From Caldilineales bacterium (lineage in GTDB: Bacteria; Chloroflexota; Anaerolineae; Caldilineales; Caldilineaceae): DNA of 64,000 bases. The translations under genes were made by a program, and so were the position numbers. The notes below the pieces were generated by a model. That model made no database searches, was not told where the DNA came from, and saw nothing but the letters and a program-made list of their open reading frames with translations. Location: the NCBI GenBank assembly GCA_012271135.1, contig JAAXGZ010000096.1, forward strand, positions 39,569 to 103,568, read 5' to 3'. Below are positions 9,550 through 18,284 of the stretch, piece by piece; within the stretch, counting starts at the first letter, position 1, and every line of letters begins with the position of its first letter.

Positions 9550-10059
9550 TCAACCGTCCAACTCGAAGTTTCGCACGATGGCAGGCGGAAACCGGCCTGA
9601 AAGACAATCCCTGCGCAATTGGCGCAGCCGCTCCTGGTACCGGTCCGCAGCCTGTCGGGTCAACCGCTGCTCGGCGACGGCCCGTTCCAGAGGTCGTTCT
9701 CCGATCACTACCAGTTTCCGGGTGTGGTTGGCCACCATGCCGAGGTACAGCGTACAGGTTTGCAGCCGCCGGTCCACATTTGTGACCTCCTCGCAGACCG
9801 GCATGAACCAGCCAACCGGGGCCCGATCGGGTCCAAAATACTTCTCCACCACGTAGTTGGCTTCGGTCAGCCAAAACCTCATTCTGGTCCCGGACATCCC
9901 CATTCCACTGCTGGAGAAGGAAGCCTTCTCGATCAGCATGCGCCGAGTCTCAACGTAGTTGTATTCGATGGTGTCGCGGTCCATCTCCCAGTCAGCCTGG
10001 ACGAGGACGCGATTGCCGCAGGCGTTGCCGTGGGCAATCAGAGCCTGAAACAGGTCCAT
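9550..10059 (-). CDS. DUF402-like protein of unknown function
   Basis: A 169-residue protein that opens the his operon. The middle (RFWLTEANYVVEKYFGPDRAPVGWFMPVCEEV) and the following helical part, with a conserved-looking ERPLERAVAEQRLTRQAADRYQ stretch, resemble DUF402 proteins, a family with phosphatase- and nuclease-like members and the FAU-1/RNase E-related RNA-binding proteins. No catalytic residue can be assigned with confidence. Its stop is 14 bases before hisH, so it should share the his transcript, but nothing ties it to histidine synthesis biochemically. The gene looks intact, with an ordinary start at 10059. Confidence 0.55.
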   Translation of the reverse strand: MDLFQALIAHGNACGNRVLVQADWEMDRDTIEYNYVETRRMLIEKASFSSSGMGMSGTRMRFWLTEANYVVEKYFGPDRAPVGWFMPVCEEVTNVDRRLQTCTLYLGMVANHTRKLVVIGERPLERAVAEQRLTRQAADRYQERLRQLRRDCLSGRFPPAIVRNFELDG

Positions 10060-10446
10060 TGCAGTTTGGTCGGCATGGATGGATACGGCAAGTTCGGGAC
10101 CATGGTGGGTCCGGCCGCTGAACGGCGGCGATTGGACATCGACCCGTCGGCCTCCGCGGGTACGACGGTTGCCCGCAAGGGTTCCAACTCACCCATCGGC
10201 GGCCCAACCCACTTGGTCGGACGTCGGCACAAGGTACTGGGCCGGCAATGTATCACCGGTCCATGACTCCACGTTGGTAGTTGCAGAGTCCAGGCTGCCC
10301 CACGCCACTTCGCTTGGTGCCATGTCACGCCTGTTGTGAACCTACGCCTGCCCGAACCCGTTGCGTATAGGATAATGCCCAAGGGCCATCGGAATCGTTG
10401 TCAACGCGTGGTCCCCGTGTCCTTTCCCGTTCACTGATCGCCTGCC
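10060..10446. other. 387-base divergent intergenic region
   Basis: Separates the minus-strand his operon from plus-strand lspA, so it should contain both promoters. I see a GATAAT at 10371-10376 that could serve lspA but no good -35. No leader peptide rich in histidine codons and no T-box-like structure was recognised. Confidence 0.4.
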
Positions 10447-11022
10447 ATGATTCGCGGCTACCTCAACCGAGCCTGGCTCCCACTGCTGTGTGCCGCAGTG
10501 GTGGTTGCATTGGACCAGTGGACCAAGGTGCTGGTGCGGGAACGCCTCGCACTGCATCACGCGTCCACACCCATTGCCTGGCTTGAAGGCATCTTCATGC
10601 TGGAACATGTCCACAACTACGGAGCTGCCTTCGGCATCCTCCAGAACGCGGGGGTTTTGTTCATCATCACCACGGTGGTCATCTCCATTGCGATCCTGGT
10701 CAGCATTGGCCGCCTAGGAGTATCGCAACGAGGAATGCAGGTTCTCATGGGCCTCATCCTAGGCGGTGCCATCGGGAACTTCATCGACCGCACGACATTG
10801 GGCTACGTAACCGACTTTGTGAAGGTGGGCATCCCCGGCAAAGCCTACTGGCCCAACTTCAACATTGCCGATTCGAGCATCGTGGTCAGTGTCCTGATCA
10901 TGACCTTCATGGCTTGGCGACGCGACATCTTCGCCAACGATGAGGATCAGGAAGAGGACCAATCCGACACCTTGACGCTGGTGCCAGAGTCGTCGGGTGG
11001 CAGCAACGGTTCCGGACCATAG
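10447..11022 (+). CDS. lspA: signal peptidase II (lipoprotein signal peptidase)
   Basis: LspA of 191 residues, an inner-membrane aspartyl protease that removes the signal peptide from lipid-modified prolipoproteins. Four transmembrane segments are apparent, starting with LLCAAVVVALDQWTKVLV. The family blocks are NYGAAFGIL, GGAIGNFIDR, and the two catalytic aspartates in VTDF (Asp123) and NIAD (Asp142). The C-terminus is an acidic, Ser/Gly-rich tail of about 30 residues beyond the usual end. The next gene starts at the very next base after the stop, the common lspA-rluD arrangement. Several lipoproteins in this window would be substrates. Confidence 0.95.
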   Translation: MIRGYLNRAWLPLLCAAVVVALDQWTKVLVRERLALHHASTPIAWLEGIFMLEHVHNYGAAFGILQNAGVLFIITTVVISIAILVSIGRLGVSQRGMQVLMGLILGGAIGNFIDRTTLGYVTDFVKVGIPGKAYWPNFNIADSSIVVSVLIMTFMAWRRDIFANDEDQEEDQSDTLTLVPESSGGSNGSGP

Positions 11023-11991
11023 GTGGATGCACAACAGCTGTCGTTCCGGACAGAATTGGGCGACGCCGGCCTCCGCCTTGATCAAGTGTGTGCCAGCCGG
11101 CTGGCAACCCTGAGCAGAACCCGCGTCAAGGCACTGGTCCAGAAGGGCAGTGTCCTGGTGGACGGCCGTCCGTCCACGCCGTCGTTCCGTGTGAACCCGG
11201 GCCAAACCGTCACGGTCGAAGTACCTGCACCGTTGGCGGAAACCATCGAATCCTGGTCTTTCAACCTGCCGATTGTCTTTGAGGATGAGCACCTAGCGGT
11301 CATTGACAAGCCGCCTGGTCTGTCCATGCACCCGGGGCCGGGCCATCCCAACCGGACCGTGGTCAACGCCCTCGTCCATCACTGGCCCGATTGGCATACC
11401 CTTGGTCCCGACAGCCGCCTGGGTCTGGTCCACCGTCTCGACATGGACACGTCGGGCCTAGTGGTGGTCGCGCGCACCGCGGCAGCCCAAGCCAGGCTCC
11501 AGCGACAATTCAGCGAACGCACCGTAGGCAAGTCCTACACGGCCCTGCTGGACGGATGGCTCGCCCCCCCGAGCGGAACGGTGGATGTTCCGCTGGGACG
11601 CCATCCGCGCTGGCGCCAGCGTCAGGCTGCATTTCCAGCAGGTTCCGCGGTTGCCGGGATACGAGTGCGGGATGCCCTGACGGACTTCAAGGTCTCCCGC
11701 TACCTCGTCTCGCGTCCGCCGGGCCTGCAGCATCCGTTCTCCTTGACGGACCTGCGTCTGCACACGGGCCGGACCCACCAAATCAGGGTTCACATGGCAT
11801 GGCTGGGATGCCCGGTGGTAGGCGATCGGGTATACGGCCTGACGAAACCGAGATTGCACATGACCAGACAGTTTCTTCATGCGTCAAGGTTGTCCTTCCA
11901 TCACCCGTGCACCGGGGAGCACATGACGTTCGAATCCGATCTGCCCGGGGATCTGGCAGGCCCCCTCGCCGGCCTTGATCCAGCAGACTGA
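11023..11991 (+). CDS. rluD: RluD-type 23S rRNA pseudouridine synthase
   Basis: A 322-residue RluA/RluD-family enzyme that isomerises uridine to pseudouridine in ribosomal RNA. An N-terminal S4 RNA-binding domain (RLDQVCASRLATLSRTRVKALVQKGSVLVDG) is followed by the catalytic domain with HRLDMDTSGL (catalytic Asp140) and LHTGRTHQIRVHMAWLG. The GTG start abuts the lspA stop codon, so translation is probably coupled. Which uridines are modified (RluD 1911/1915/1917 type or RluC type) cannot be fixed by sequence alone; the symbol reflects family and neighbourhood. The gene is intact. Confidence 0.88.
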   Translation: MDAQQLSFRTELGDAGLRLDQVCASRLATLSRTRVKALVQKGSVLVDGRPSTPSFRVNPGQTVTVEVPAPLAETIESWSFNLPIVFEDEHLAVIDKPPGLSMHPGPGHPNRTVVNALVHHWPDWHTLGPDSRLGLVHRLDMDTSGLVVVARTAAAQARLQRQFSERTVGKSYTALLDGWLAPPSGTVDVPLGRHPRWRQRQAAFPAGSAVAGIRVRDALTDFKVSRYLVSRPPGLQHPFSLTDLRLHTGRTHQIRVHMAWLGCPVVGDRVYGLTKPRLHMTRQFLHASRLSFHHPCTGEHMTFESDLPGDLAGPLAGLDPAD

Positions 11992-12087
11992 GCACGGCCG
12001 CTTGACCTGGCTCCGTCCGCCAACCGGATACCGGCCGATTTCGCCGACAACAGGCGCACCGCGACCGGAGCAACACCGGAATTGCCC

Positions 12088-13425
12088 ATGAACGGCAAGT
12101 GGCGTGCCGCGCGCATCCTGCTGGGCCTGCGCCTGCATTGGTGGCTGATCCTGATCAGCGTCGTGCCGTCGTTCGCACCGGTACTCAGGCCAGCTCCCTT
12201 TATCCCGGACTTGGCCCACCTTGAACCATGGCGGTATTCGGTTCTCCAACTGGAACTCGATGCCGCCGGCTACGCACTTGCCCGCCTCGTCAAGGAACGT
12301 CCCCGAACGTGGACCGACAGGGAACGCCGCGAGTTTGTCAGGCGATATGCGTCCCATCTTGAGGCCCGTTGGCAGGCCAACGAAGGGATGTGGCTGGCCA
12401 GTCACATCCTGGATCCTTTCGATTATGCAAACTACTACCGGTACGATGCCGAGCGGCTCGAGGAAGATGCGTGGCTTGGCCTTCACCGAAACGAACTGGA
12501 ACTCGTTGTTCAGTTCGAGGTGAGGGAGGAACTCGCGCGCTTAGGGTTCGTTGCCCCTGGCCGGGTATTCCCGCCCGTTGTGTTCCGGTTGACGGATCCT
12601 CCAATTTTGGTCACGTACAGCCCGCGCGATGTGATTCAAACCATCGGCTTTACCTATGTCCACCCAAGCACGCCTTGGGTCCAGGCCGACACCTATGAGG
12701 ACATGGTGCTGACCGAGCACAATCTGAGTGCCCACCTCAGTCGTGTAGGCGGGATTGCCACATATCCGACGTCAGTCCAGCCCCTGGTACCGGACCTGGA
12801 ATATCTGTACGAAGTGGTAGCCCACGAATGGATCCACACCTGGCTGGCCTTCAAGCCCCTGGGTGTTCGGTACCTGCAGTCAGACGACTTGCGCACCATC
12901 AACGAGACGGTGGCCACGATCTTTGGTGAGGAAATGGGCCGGCGCATCATGCTGCGCTACTACCCGGAACTTATCAGCAGACCCCCTCCCGCCACCATGC
13001 TTCCCATCCAACCGGACCCGGTACTGGAGGATGCGGAGGCCGGTCCGGAAATTGCCGGCGGCAAAACAGATGATTCCGAATCGGAAAGCGGTTTCGATTT
13101 CCGGGATGCGATGCGCGAAACCAGATTGGAAACGGACCGGCTCCTGGCAGAAGGGTTAATCGAAGACGCGGAGGCCTACATGGGAGCTCGGCGCCAGTAC
13201 ATCAACGCCCACGGCTACTTCATCCGCAAGCTCAACCAAGCCTACTTTGCATTCCACGGAACATACGCGACCACCGGCGGCAGTTCAAGCGACCTGGGAC
13301 CGAAGCTGGAAGAATTGCGCAGACTATCACCCGACCTGTGGACGTTTATGGACACAGCCGCGGACCTCTCGAGTCGCAGTCGATTGGAACAGGTTCTCAA
13401 TACGGCGCGGAACGCCGCCGAGTGA
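12088..13425 (+). CDS. membrane-anchored HEXXH metallopeptidase-like protein
   Basis: A protein of 445 residues with one N-terminal hydrophobic segment (WWLILISVVPSFAPVL), probably an anchor with the rest outside. HEWIH at residues 246-250, followed by NETVATIFGEE at 272-282, fits a gluzincin zinc site (HEXXH plus a downstream glutamate). Around residues 315-335 there is an acidic Asp/Ser/Glu insertion, and the C-terminal half is helical. No named family could be assigned. I take the ATG at 12088 over a TTG two codons earlier. It follows rluD by 96 bases on the same strand and may be co-transcribed. A proteolytic role is inferred from the motif only. Confidence 0.6.
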   Translation: MNGKWRAARILLGLRLHWWLILISVVPSFAPVLRPAPFIPDLAHLEPWRYSVLQLELDAAGYALARLVKERPRTWTDRERREFVRRYASHLEARWQANEGMWLASHILDPFDYANYYRYDAERLEEDAWLGLHRNELELVVQFEVREELARLGFVAPGRVFPPVVFRLTDPPILVTYSPRDVIQTIGFTYVHPSTPWVQADTYEDMVLTEHNLSAHLSRVGGIATYPTSVQPLVPDLEYLYEVVAHEWIHTWLAFKPLGVRYLQSDDLRTINETVATIFGEEMGRRIMLRYYPELISRPPPATMLPIQPDPVLEDAEAGPEIAGGKTDDSESESGFDFRDAMRETRLETDRLLAEGLIEDAEAYMGARRQYINAHGYFIRKLNQAYFAFHGTYATTGGSSSDLGPKLEELRRLSPDLWTFMDTAADLSSRSRLEQVLNTARNAAE

Positions 13426-13762
13426 CAAAGTCGGAGGCCGGGGAGGCTCCGTTCGCAAACTGTGCCGGTTTTGTGGGGATGCTTGCCAACCCACCGGCCG
13501 TGCCGGCAACTTAAATTCAATCCGGGAACATATCCGGGCCTGACATGGTTCTGTCCGGTGGACAACCTCGCCAATCACACAAGCAACCTCGTAGACGCCC
13601 CGATATAGGCAACTTCAAATCCGTGGGGGAGCCTCACTCACCCGGAACATCCGGTTCGACCCAGGCAGAACCATCAGTTGCATCCTGAAGACACCAGCGC
13701 ACCCAGCCGGCCGAGTCCGGGTTTCAGATATCGACTCGCGGTTGGAGGTGGAGCCGAATGCG
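13426..13762. other. 337-base convergent gap
   Basis: Lies between the 3' ends of two convergent genes. I see no gene, RNA or clear terminator hairpin with a T run. Confidence 0.4.
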
Positions 13763-15706
13763 TCAGCCACCTCCGGAGCCCATGTCGATGTCCAGGTCCG
13801 GAAGCGCCTCCGCCGGTTCGTAGCCGAAGAACCGCGCCAGGAAACTGGTCTCGGCCTGCAGGGACCGGACAATGTTCTCGGCCTTGCGGAATCCGTGCTG
13901 TTCCCCCGCGAACAACAGATAGGCCACCGGCACGCCCCTGGAGCGCAAGGCGTCGACCATCATCTCGGCCTGATTGGGCAGCACGATCTTGTCCTCGTCC
14001 CCTTGCAGGAAGAGCACGGGGCAGGTGATGCCTTCGGCCCCGGTCAGGGGCGACCGCTCCTCGTAGATGTGCGCTTCGTCCGGGTACCTGCCCACCAGCG
14101 AATCCAGGTATCGGGACTCGAACTTGTGGGTCTCCCGGGCCAGCGCACCGAGGTCGCTGACCCCGAAGTAGCTGATCCCCACGTGGAACAGGTCGGTAAA
14201 GGCCAAACAGGCCAGCGTGGTGAAGCCGCCCGCACTGCCGCCCGAAATTGACAACCGCTGCCCATCGGCCAACCCCTGTTCCACCAAGTGCACGGCTGCG
14301 TTGCCGCAGTCCTGGACGTCCACCAGCCCCCAGGTCCCATTCAGCCGGCGGCGATAGGCCGTCCCGTAACCTGTGCTGCCGCCATAGTTGACATCCACCA
14401 CCGCGAAACCGCGGCTGGTCCAGTACTGGATCTGCAAATCCAGGTTGTTACCGGTCTGGGAGGTGGGGCCGCCATGGCTCTTGACCCTGAGCGGTGGCAG
14501 TTCGCCTGCGGGAACTTCGTATTCGGGATTGGCCGGCGGGTAGTACCAGGCATGGGCAGTCTGACCGCCCTCCGTTTCGAACTCGACGGCTTGTGGCATT
14601 GAGTAGTACCCAGGGTCCACGTCGACCTCGTTCGATGTCCTGAGTTCCCGCACCTCGCGGCTGGCAAGGTCCAACAGCACCAACGTGGTGAAACGAGTGG
14701 GGCTGGCCGCCAGGAACAGACCGTGCCGTTCGTTGGCGGCCAGGGAGGAGAACGACGAGTAGGGCGTATCGACAGGGTCCAAGTCCCCGTTGTCAAGGTC
14801 CAGAATCCCCAAGTTGCCGCCCGAGGCGCTCGACCAGGTGCACAGAATGTGCGTTCGGTCGATGAACGCGTACTTCGACAGGCCAAACACCCACTGCGGC
14901 GCCCCGAACTCGGCTTCCATCGGACACACGTTGGTCGGAGCCTCGGTATCCATGCGGTACAGGTTCCACCAGCCGTCCGGATCCGCCACGCAAAACAGTT
15001 CGTTGTCGGGAGACCAGGCCGGCTGGAAGATGGACACACCGGATTCGGCCCAGACCAGTTCCGGCTGTACCGCCTCTCCGAACTCGTCCAGTTCCGTCAT
15101 CCACAACTCGGTTTCGTCCCACGGCATGTCCGGATGGTTCCAGGCCAGCCAGGCCAACTTGGTTCCATCCCGGCTGAGAACGGGGGAGGAATAGAAGTCG
15201 TGGCCCTGAGCCATGACGACCACCGAGCCGCGCGCTTCCGTGTCCACCATCACCAGCGTGTTCGAACACTCCTGGTTGGGCACGGAGTGGTCCTCGCGGA
15301 CCGCGTACACGCGCCCGGTGGACCGGTTCACCGCGAAATCCGCGTATCGGCACTGGTTCGGCGGCAGGAACTGTTCGACGCGCCGCCGGCCTGATGCCCG
15401 CCAGGTATACAGGCAGTCGTCGGCGAAGTTGCTGAACAACACCTTGCCATCCAGCACCCCGTAGGGATTGCCACCATACTCGTGCACCTTGGTTCGCACG
15501 CTGTACTGCCCCGACACCAGGTCGCGCGGCCTTTGTCCGATGGTTTGGCGCACCAGGGCATAGCGCCCTTCATTGCCAGGCCGCATCTCCACCCAGTAGA
15601 TGTCGTCGTCCACCAGCTTGGGATCGAATATCGATATGGACTTCGAGGTCAGCAGTTCCGCCGTGATCGGGGACTGCCAGGTTCCGCATGGTGCTGTCTT
15701 GGGCAT
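13763..15706 (-). CDS. S9 family (prolyl oligopeptidase-type) peptidase
   Basis: A serine peptidase of 647 residues with the two-part S9 design: an N-terminal beta-propeller (about residues 30-370, with repeated W/D-rich blades such as PAWSPDNELFCVADPDGWWNLY) and a C-terminal alpha/beta-hydrolase. The catalytic residues expected are the Ser in GGSAGGF, the Asp in LQGDEDKIV and the His in GEQHGF. The GGSTGYGTAYR oxyanion segment is typical of the acylaminoacyl/dipeptidyl-peptidase branch. No signal peptide is seen, so it is probably cytoplasmic. The ATG at 15706 gives the expected N-terminus; upstream codons in frame do not look coding. It lies 44 bases after the binding-protein gene on the same strand. 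Confidence 0.88.
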   Translation of the reverse strand: MPKTAPCGTWQSPITAELLTSKSISIFDPKLVDDDIYWVEMRPGNEGRYALVRQTIGQRPRDLVSGQYSVRTKVHEYGGNPYGVLDGKVLFSNFADDCLYTWRASGRRRVEQFLPPNQCRYADFAVNRSTGRVYAVREDHSVPNQECSNTLVMVDTEARGSVVVMAQGHDFYSSPVLSRDGTKLAWLAWNHPDMPWDETELWMTELDEFGEAVQPELVWAESGVSIFQPAWSPDNELFCVADPDGWWNLYRMDTEAPTNVCPMEAEFGAPQWVFGLSKYAFIDRTHILCTWSSASGGNLGILDLDNGDLDPVDTPYSSFSSLAANERHGLFLAASPTRFTTLVLLDLASREVRELRTSNEVDVDPGYYSMPQAVEFETEGGQTAHAWYYPPANPEYEVPAGELPPLRVKSHGGPTSQTGNNLDLQIQYWTSRGFAVVDVNYGGSTGYGTAYRRRLNGTWGLVDVQDCGNAAVHLVEQGLADGQRLSISGGSAGGFTTLACLAFTDLFHVGISYFGVSDLGALARETHKFESRYLDSLVGRYPDEAHIYEERSPLTGAEGITCPVLFLQGDEDKIVLPNQAEMMVDALRSRGVPVAYLLFAGEQHGFRKAENIVRSLQAETSFLARFFGYEPAEALPDLDIDMGSGGG

Positions 15707-15750
15707 GAAATTTCCATTGAATGTGTGTTGCGACAAGGTTGGGCCGGGGA

Positions 15751-17094
15751 TCAGCCTCCGACCTCTCCGCGCACGGCGCGAGCTTCGCGCGCCGCGGTGA
15801 TCAAAGCCTCCTGTGCAGGCACATAGCCGGCTGGATCCAGTGCCTCCTCCATCCAACTGCCGACGACCTCCAGTTCCTGGGCGAAGGTGGGACTGGGACG
15901 CAGCGGCACCGATGCACGAACCGTGTCCATGGCGGTCCGCTGCCAATCGTACTTGGCGTCGGCCATAAGATCATGTTCATAGACATAGCGATAGGCCGGT
16001 TTGGGGGCGACATCCGCGATCCGCCGCTGCAGGGCGATGTTGTCGGGTCCCAGCCACCAGACCCCGAAGACCGCCGCGCCCTCAATGTTGCGGGCCCCGC
16101 GCGCCAGTCCCATGCAATTCGTCCAGAACGGCGTTCCCGCCTTGGCCGAGTCCCGTTCAAGCCGCATGTTGGAGCCGGTGGTGGCGACATCCGCATTGCC
16201 CGCGCCCTGGAACGTGTTGGCCACCGCGCCGTGCAGATCAACCGACGTCATGATGGCGGTTTGGCCCCGCATCCACATCCCGAAGCCTCTTTCGCTTTCC
16301 GGCATCAGGTCCGAAAGGACCATTTCCTGGAGCCAGGTGAGCGCCAGAAGTGCCACCTCACCATCCCACTTGATGTGGTCGTCGGACGTGTAGGGGTTTT
16401 CCTCCCCGCTCCAAATCATGGCCGTCAGGTCCGAAAGGGGACTGAAGGCCCTGTCGAACGGGATCAGCGACGACGACTGCTTGATCGCCTGGGCAGCCAA
16501 CATGGTGTCGTCCCAGGTAACCGGGTCGTCGGTCACACCGGCAGCCTCCAACGGCGCGTTCAGCCAGGCCAAGGCGATCGAACTGACATTGATTGGCAGC
16601 CCCATTTGTTGCCCGCGGGCCCGCGCGGCCTCCCGCACCGGAAGGTCCAGGCCCTCCATGATCCGATCCGCACCGGGCAGCCCGCCCTCTTCCAAGTGGG
16701 CATCCCAAGGCTGGATCAATTCGTAGTCAAGCCAGGCCTGGGTCTCCGTGGGCATGGGAATAGGAAGGATGCCATCGTATGCACCCGATCCCTCCGCGGC
16801 AGCCTGGCTGGCCTGCCCGAATAGTCCCTCCAGGTCGCTTTCATGCACCACAAGCGGCCAATGGGGATACGCTTCGGACCAAGGTCCCTCCATTGTCTCG
16901 AAATCCAGGAGGAACAGGTACTCCTCGGCCACCAGCAGGTTGAGATCCTTGATTTCAGGTGTGGGCTCCGGTCTGCTGAGAAAACCGGGCCGGCGGCAGG
17001 CCGCCACCGAGGCCGAGAAACCGGCCGCGCCGAGAAGCCGGAGCACCGAACGGCGGCTCACCGCGGTTGCCACAGAAGTTTGAGTGGGGGTCAC
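15751..17094 (-). CDS. ABC solute-binding protein, family 1-like (orphan)
   Basis: An extracellular solute-binding protein of about 447 residues. The N-terminus has SRRSVLRLLGAAGFSASVAAC, a twin-arginine/lipobox-type export signal ending in a lipidatable Cys. The mature part has the layout of carbohydrate-binding proteins (AWLDYELIQPWD, LPINVSSIALAWLN, DPVTWDDTMLAAQAIK). I chose the GTG at 17094 because it gives a normal signal peptide; the frame is open to 17160. No permease or ATPase adjoins it, and the downstream gene on the same strand is the S9 peptidase. The ligand is unknown, and a partner transporter must be elsewhere if it works in import. Confidence 0.72.
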   Translation of the reverse strand: MTPTQTSVATAVSRRSVLRLLGAAGFSASVAACRRPGFLSRPEPTPEIKDLNLLVAEEYLFLLDFETMEGPWSEAYPHWPLVVHESDLEGLFGQASQAAAEGSGAYDGILPIPMPTETQAWLDYELIQPWDAHLEEGGLPGADRIMEGLDLPVREAARARGQQMGLPINVSSIALAWLNAPLEAAGVTDDPVTWDDTMLAAQAIKQSSSLIPFDRAFSPLSDLTAMIWSGEENPYTSDDHIKWDGEVALLALTWLQEMVLSDLMPESERGFGMWMRGQTAIMTSVDLHGAVANTFQGAGNADVATTGSNMRLERDSAKAGTPFWTNCMGLARGARNIEGAAVFGVWWLGPDNIALQRRIADVAPKPAYRYVYEHDLMADAKYDWQRTAMDTVRASVPLRPSPTFAQELEVVGSWMEEALDPAGYVPAQEALITAAREARAVRGEVGG

Positions 17095-17325
17095 GAGTAG
17101 CGTTTCCAAACTGGTATGCGGGTTGCCGTTGCACCAAGGTAAAGTGCCGCAGGCTGCCAAAGTCCAAGTTCTTGTTGCATTCGGATTCTACAGAACGATA
17201 CCTGTGCCATGGCCGGCCTGGCTCGGTCCTGCCGCGGATGCTCCGCCCCTGATACCGGATTCTGCGTGGGCCATTCCGGACGAGCGTCCGCCGTTCCCAT
17301 GAACATTGGTTGGACAACACAACCT

Positions 17326-17331
17326 TATAAT
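17326..17331 (+). promoter_or_regulatory. candidate -10 box for the phosphatase gene
   Basis: A perfect TATAAT 42 bases before the start codon at 17373. The -35 is poor (ATTGGT or CATTGG depending on spacing), so this is a candidate only. Confidence 0.35.
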
Positions 17332-17372
17332 GCGGCAGCTACGGTTCCGGCACACTCCAATCTTGCCTTTCC

Positions 17373-18245
17373 ATGCCCATTGTCAATCCCATGCCGCAAG
17401 GTGCCTGGTTGCACCGCGAAGCCGGCACCATTCTCGGAATTCTGGGAACTGCCGGTGAAATAGTGTCCGGGTACTTTGCGAAGGACACGGCCGTGGAGTT
17501 CAAGAACATCGATGAACCTGTGACTGCAGCGGACCGGGAGTGCAGCGCTTTCATAACATCCAGCCTCAGGAATGCATTTCCGGACGACGGGATCCTTTCG
17601 GAAGAAGAGCCCGACACAGTCGAACGGTTGAGCAAGGAGAGGGTTTGGATCATTGATCCTCTCGACGGCACACAGGAATTCGTGATTGGACTGCCGCAAT
17701 TCGTGATCATGGCGGGCTTGGCGATCCATGGCAAGCCATGCCTGGGCATCGTCTTGCAGCCGACCTCGGGCCTGGTGTACATCGGAATTCCGGGCATGGG
17801 CGCCTGGGTCCACCGGGATGGTTGCACGCTTCCGGCTCGTGCCGGCCACCGAGATGAACTGTCCCGCATGCGGGCGGCGGTGTCGCGCAGCCACCTGACC
17901 GCATTGATGGAGACCTGTCTCGATGATGCGGGATTCGCGGACCACACGCGCATCGGCAGTGCCGGCCTCAAGGCGGGTCTGGTGGCCGAAGGCCGGGCGG
18001 ACTGCTGGTTCCACGCATCCATTGGCCTCAAGGAATGGGATGTCTGCGCACCGCACGCCATTCTGGAAGCCGCAGGCGCCATCGTGACCGACTGCTGGGG
18101 TCGCGACCGCAGATACAATCAAGTCGACTACCACCTGCGCCATGGCGTGATCGCCTCCAACGGCCGTCGGCACACGCAGCTGATCAGCCACATCAGCCGC
18201 GTGTGCGCCGACCATGGTTTCCATAGGGACAATGGGTTTGCCTAA
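17373..18245 (+). CDS. inositol monophosphatase/CysQ-like phosphatase
   Basis: A 290-residue member of the lithium-sensitive, Mg-dependent phosphatase superfamily (IMPase, FBPase, 3'(2'),5'-bisphosphate nucleotidase). The metal-site motifs are all present: LSEEEPDT, WIIDPLDGTQEF and EWDVCAPHAILEAAGA. Conservation around DPLDGTQEF and the TAADRECS strand leans to the CysQ (PAP phosphatase) side, but IMPase or histidinol-phosphatase activity cannot be excluded. The last is worth noting because the his operon lacks hisB. A TATAAT lies 42 bases upstream. The gene is intact and cytoplasmic. Confidence 0.8.
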   Translation: MPIVNPMPQGAWLHREAGTILGILGTAGEIVSGYFAKDTAVEFKNIDEPVTAADRECSAFITSSLRNAFPDDGILSEEEPDTVERLSKERVWIIDPLDGTQEFVIGLPQFVIMAGLAIHGKPCLGIVLQPTSGLVYIGIPGMGAWVHRDGCTLPARAGHRDELSRMRAAVSRSHLTALMETCLDDAGFADHTRIGSAGLKAGLVAEGRADCWFHASIGLKEWDVCAPHAILEAAGAIVTDCWGRDRRYNQVDYHLRHGVIASNGRRHTQLISHISRVCADHGFHRDNGFA

Positions 18246-18284
18246 GGCTTTCGCGGCACCAACCGACCAAACCGGCGGACTTCA

